8,828 nucleotides of DNA from Actinomycetota bacterium (GTDB lineage Bacteria; Actinomycetota; Acidimicrobiia; Acidimicrobiales; JAHWLA01): positions 1 to 8,828 of the forward strand of contig JAHWLA010000111.1 of the NCBI GenBank assembly GCA_019347595.1. The letters are read 5' to 3'. Under the pieces are notes generated by a model. That model was not told where the DNA came from. It did no database searches and was given only the letters and a program-made list of their open reading frames with translations. Both the position numbers and the translations under genes were made by a program. This document shows, piece by piece, positions 8,666 through 8,828 of this stretch (position 1 is its first letter; every line of letters starts with the position of its first letter).

Positions 8666-8828
8666 ATGAGCGCCCTCGACGAGCCTGAAGCTCCCTTTGC
8701 GATCGAGGAGCTGTTCGCCTCCGTCCAGCCCAAGCTGCGCCGGATCTTCGGCCGCTTCCGCCTGCCGGTCGAGGACGCCGAGGACATCCTGCAGCAGAGC
8801 TTCCTCGACCTGTTCTACAAGCAGGAGC
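8666..8828 (+). CDS. RNA polymerase sigma factor, ECF / sigma-70 family (N-terminal part, cut by window end)
   Basis: The first 54 codons are present and open through the window end. After a short acidic lead (SALDEPEAPFAIEELFA) comes SVQPKLRRIFGRFRLPVEDAEDILQQSFLDLFYKQE. This fits sigma region 2.1-2.2 of small sigma factors: a helix, then D-A-E-D-[IV]-x-Q-x-x-F-L-x-L-[FW], the core-polymerase-binding helix. Region 4 and any anti-sigma partner lie outside, so the subgroup cannot be told. The ATG at 8666 has only a weak GGAA (8656-8659) ahead of it. It has its own promoter and is probably independent of the metK operon. A non-ECF sigma-70-like regulator of similar length remains possible. Confidence 0.8.
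   Translation, partial: MSALDEPEAPFAIEELFASVQPKLRRIFGRFRLPVEDAEDILQQSFLDLFYKQE

Overview
The window is a very GC-rich, densely packed stretch of bacterial chromosome with genes on the + strand only. The content and order are typical of Actinomycetota: carA (last codons), carB, pyrD, pyrF, mihF, gmk, rpoZ, coaBC, metK, then the first third of a small sigma-70-family gene. From memory, mycobacteria keep the same backbone (carA-carB-pyrF-...-mihF-gmk-rpoZ-dfp-metK). Two features point away from mycobacteria and streptomycetes: a class 1B-type pyrD sits between carB and pyrF, and PyrF is the DxKxxD 'type 1' form. I would guess a deep-branching actinobacterium such as Acidimicrobiia, but this is inference.

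Bases 1-5027 are the end of a pyrimidine operon. CarA/CarB make carbamoyl phosphate, PyrD oxidises dihydroorotate to orotate, and PyrF decarboxylates OMP to UMP. Genes overlap or abut, except at the carB-pyrD junction. That junction holds a 19-bp perfect inverted repeat, extended by 4 more pairs past a bulged G to a CAGA loop. pyrD has no Shine-Dalgarno sequence next to any plausible start. A strong, start-less Shine-Dalgarno lies just upstream, inside the carB tail. No pyrK, the usual partner gene of class 1B pyrD, is present here.

Bases 5038-8604 are a housekeeping block: the actinobacterial nucleoid protein mIHF, guanylate kinase, RNA polymerase omega, the bifunctional coenzyme A enzyme CoaBC, and S-adenosylmethionine synthetase. 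A TAGGGT box ends 8 nt before the mihF ATG, which fits a leaderless promoter restarting transcription inside the long operon. Later genes are coupled by an 8-bp overlap, a 2-nt gap and a 4-bp TTGA overlap.

After metK, a well-formed promoter (TGGACA, 17 bp, TAGCGT) precedes a sigma-factor-like gene cut by the window end. I see no RNA genes, CRISPR arrays, transposases, prophage genes or classical T-tract terminators. No stretch of 300 bases lacks a gene. The window is mostly ordinary core genome; the carB-pyrD junction is its one real anomaly.
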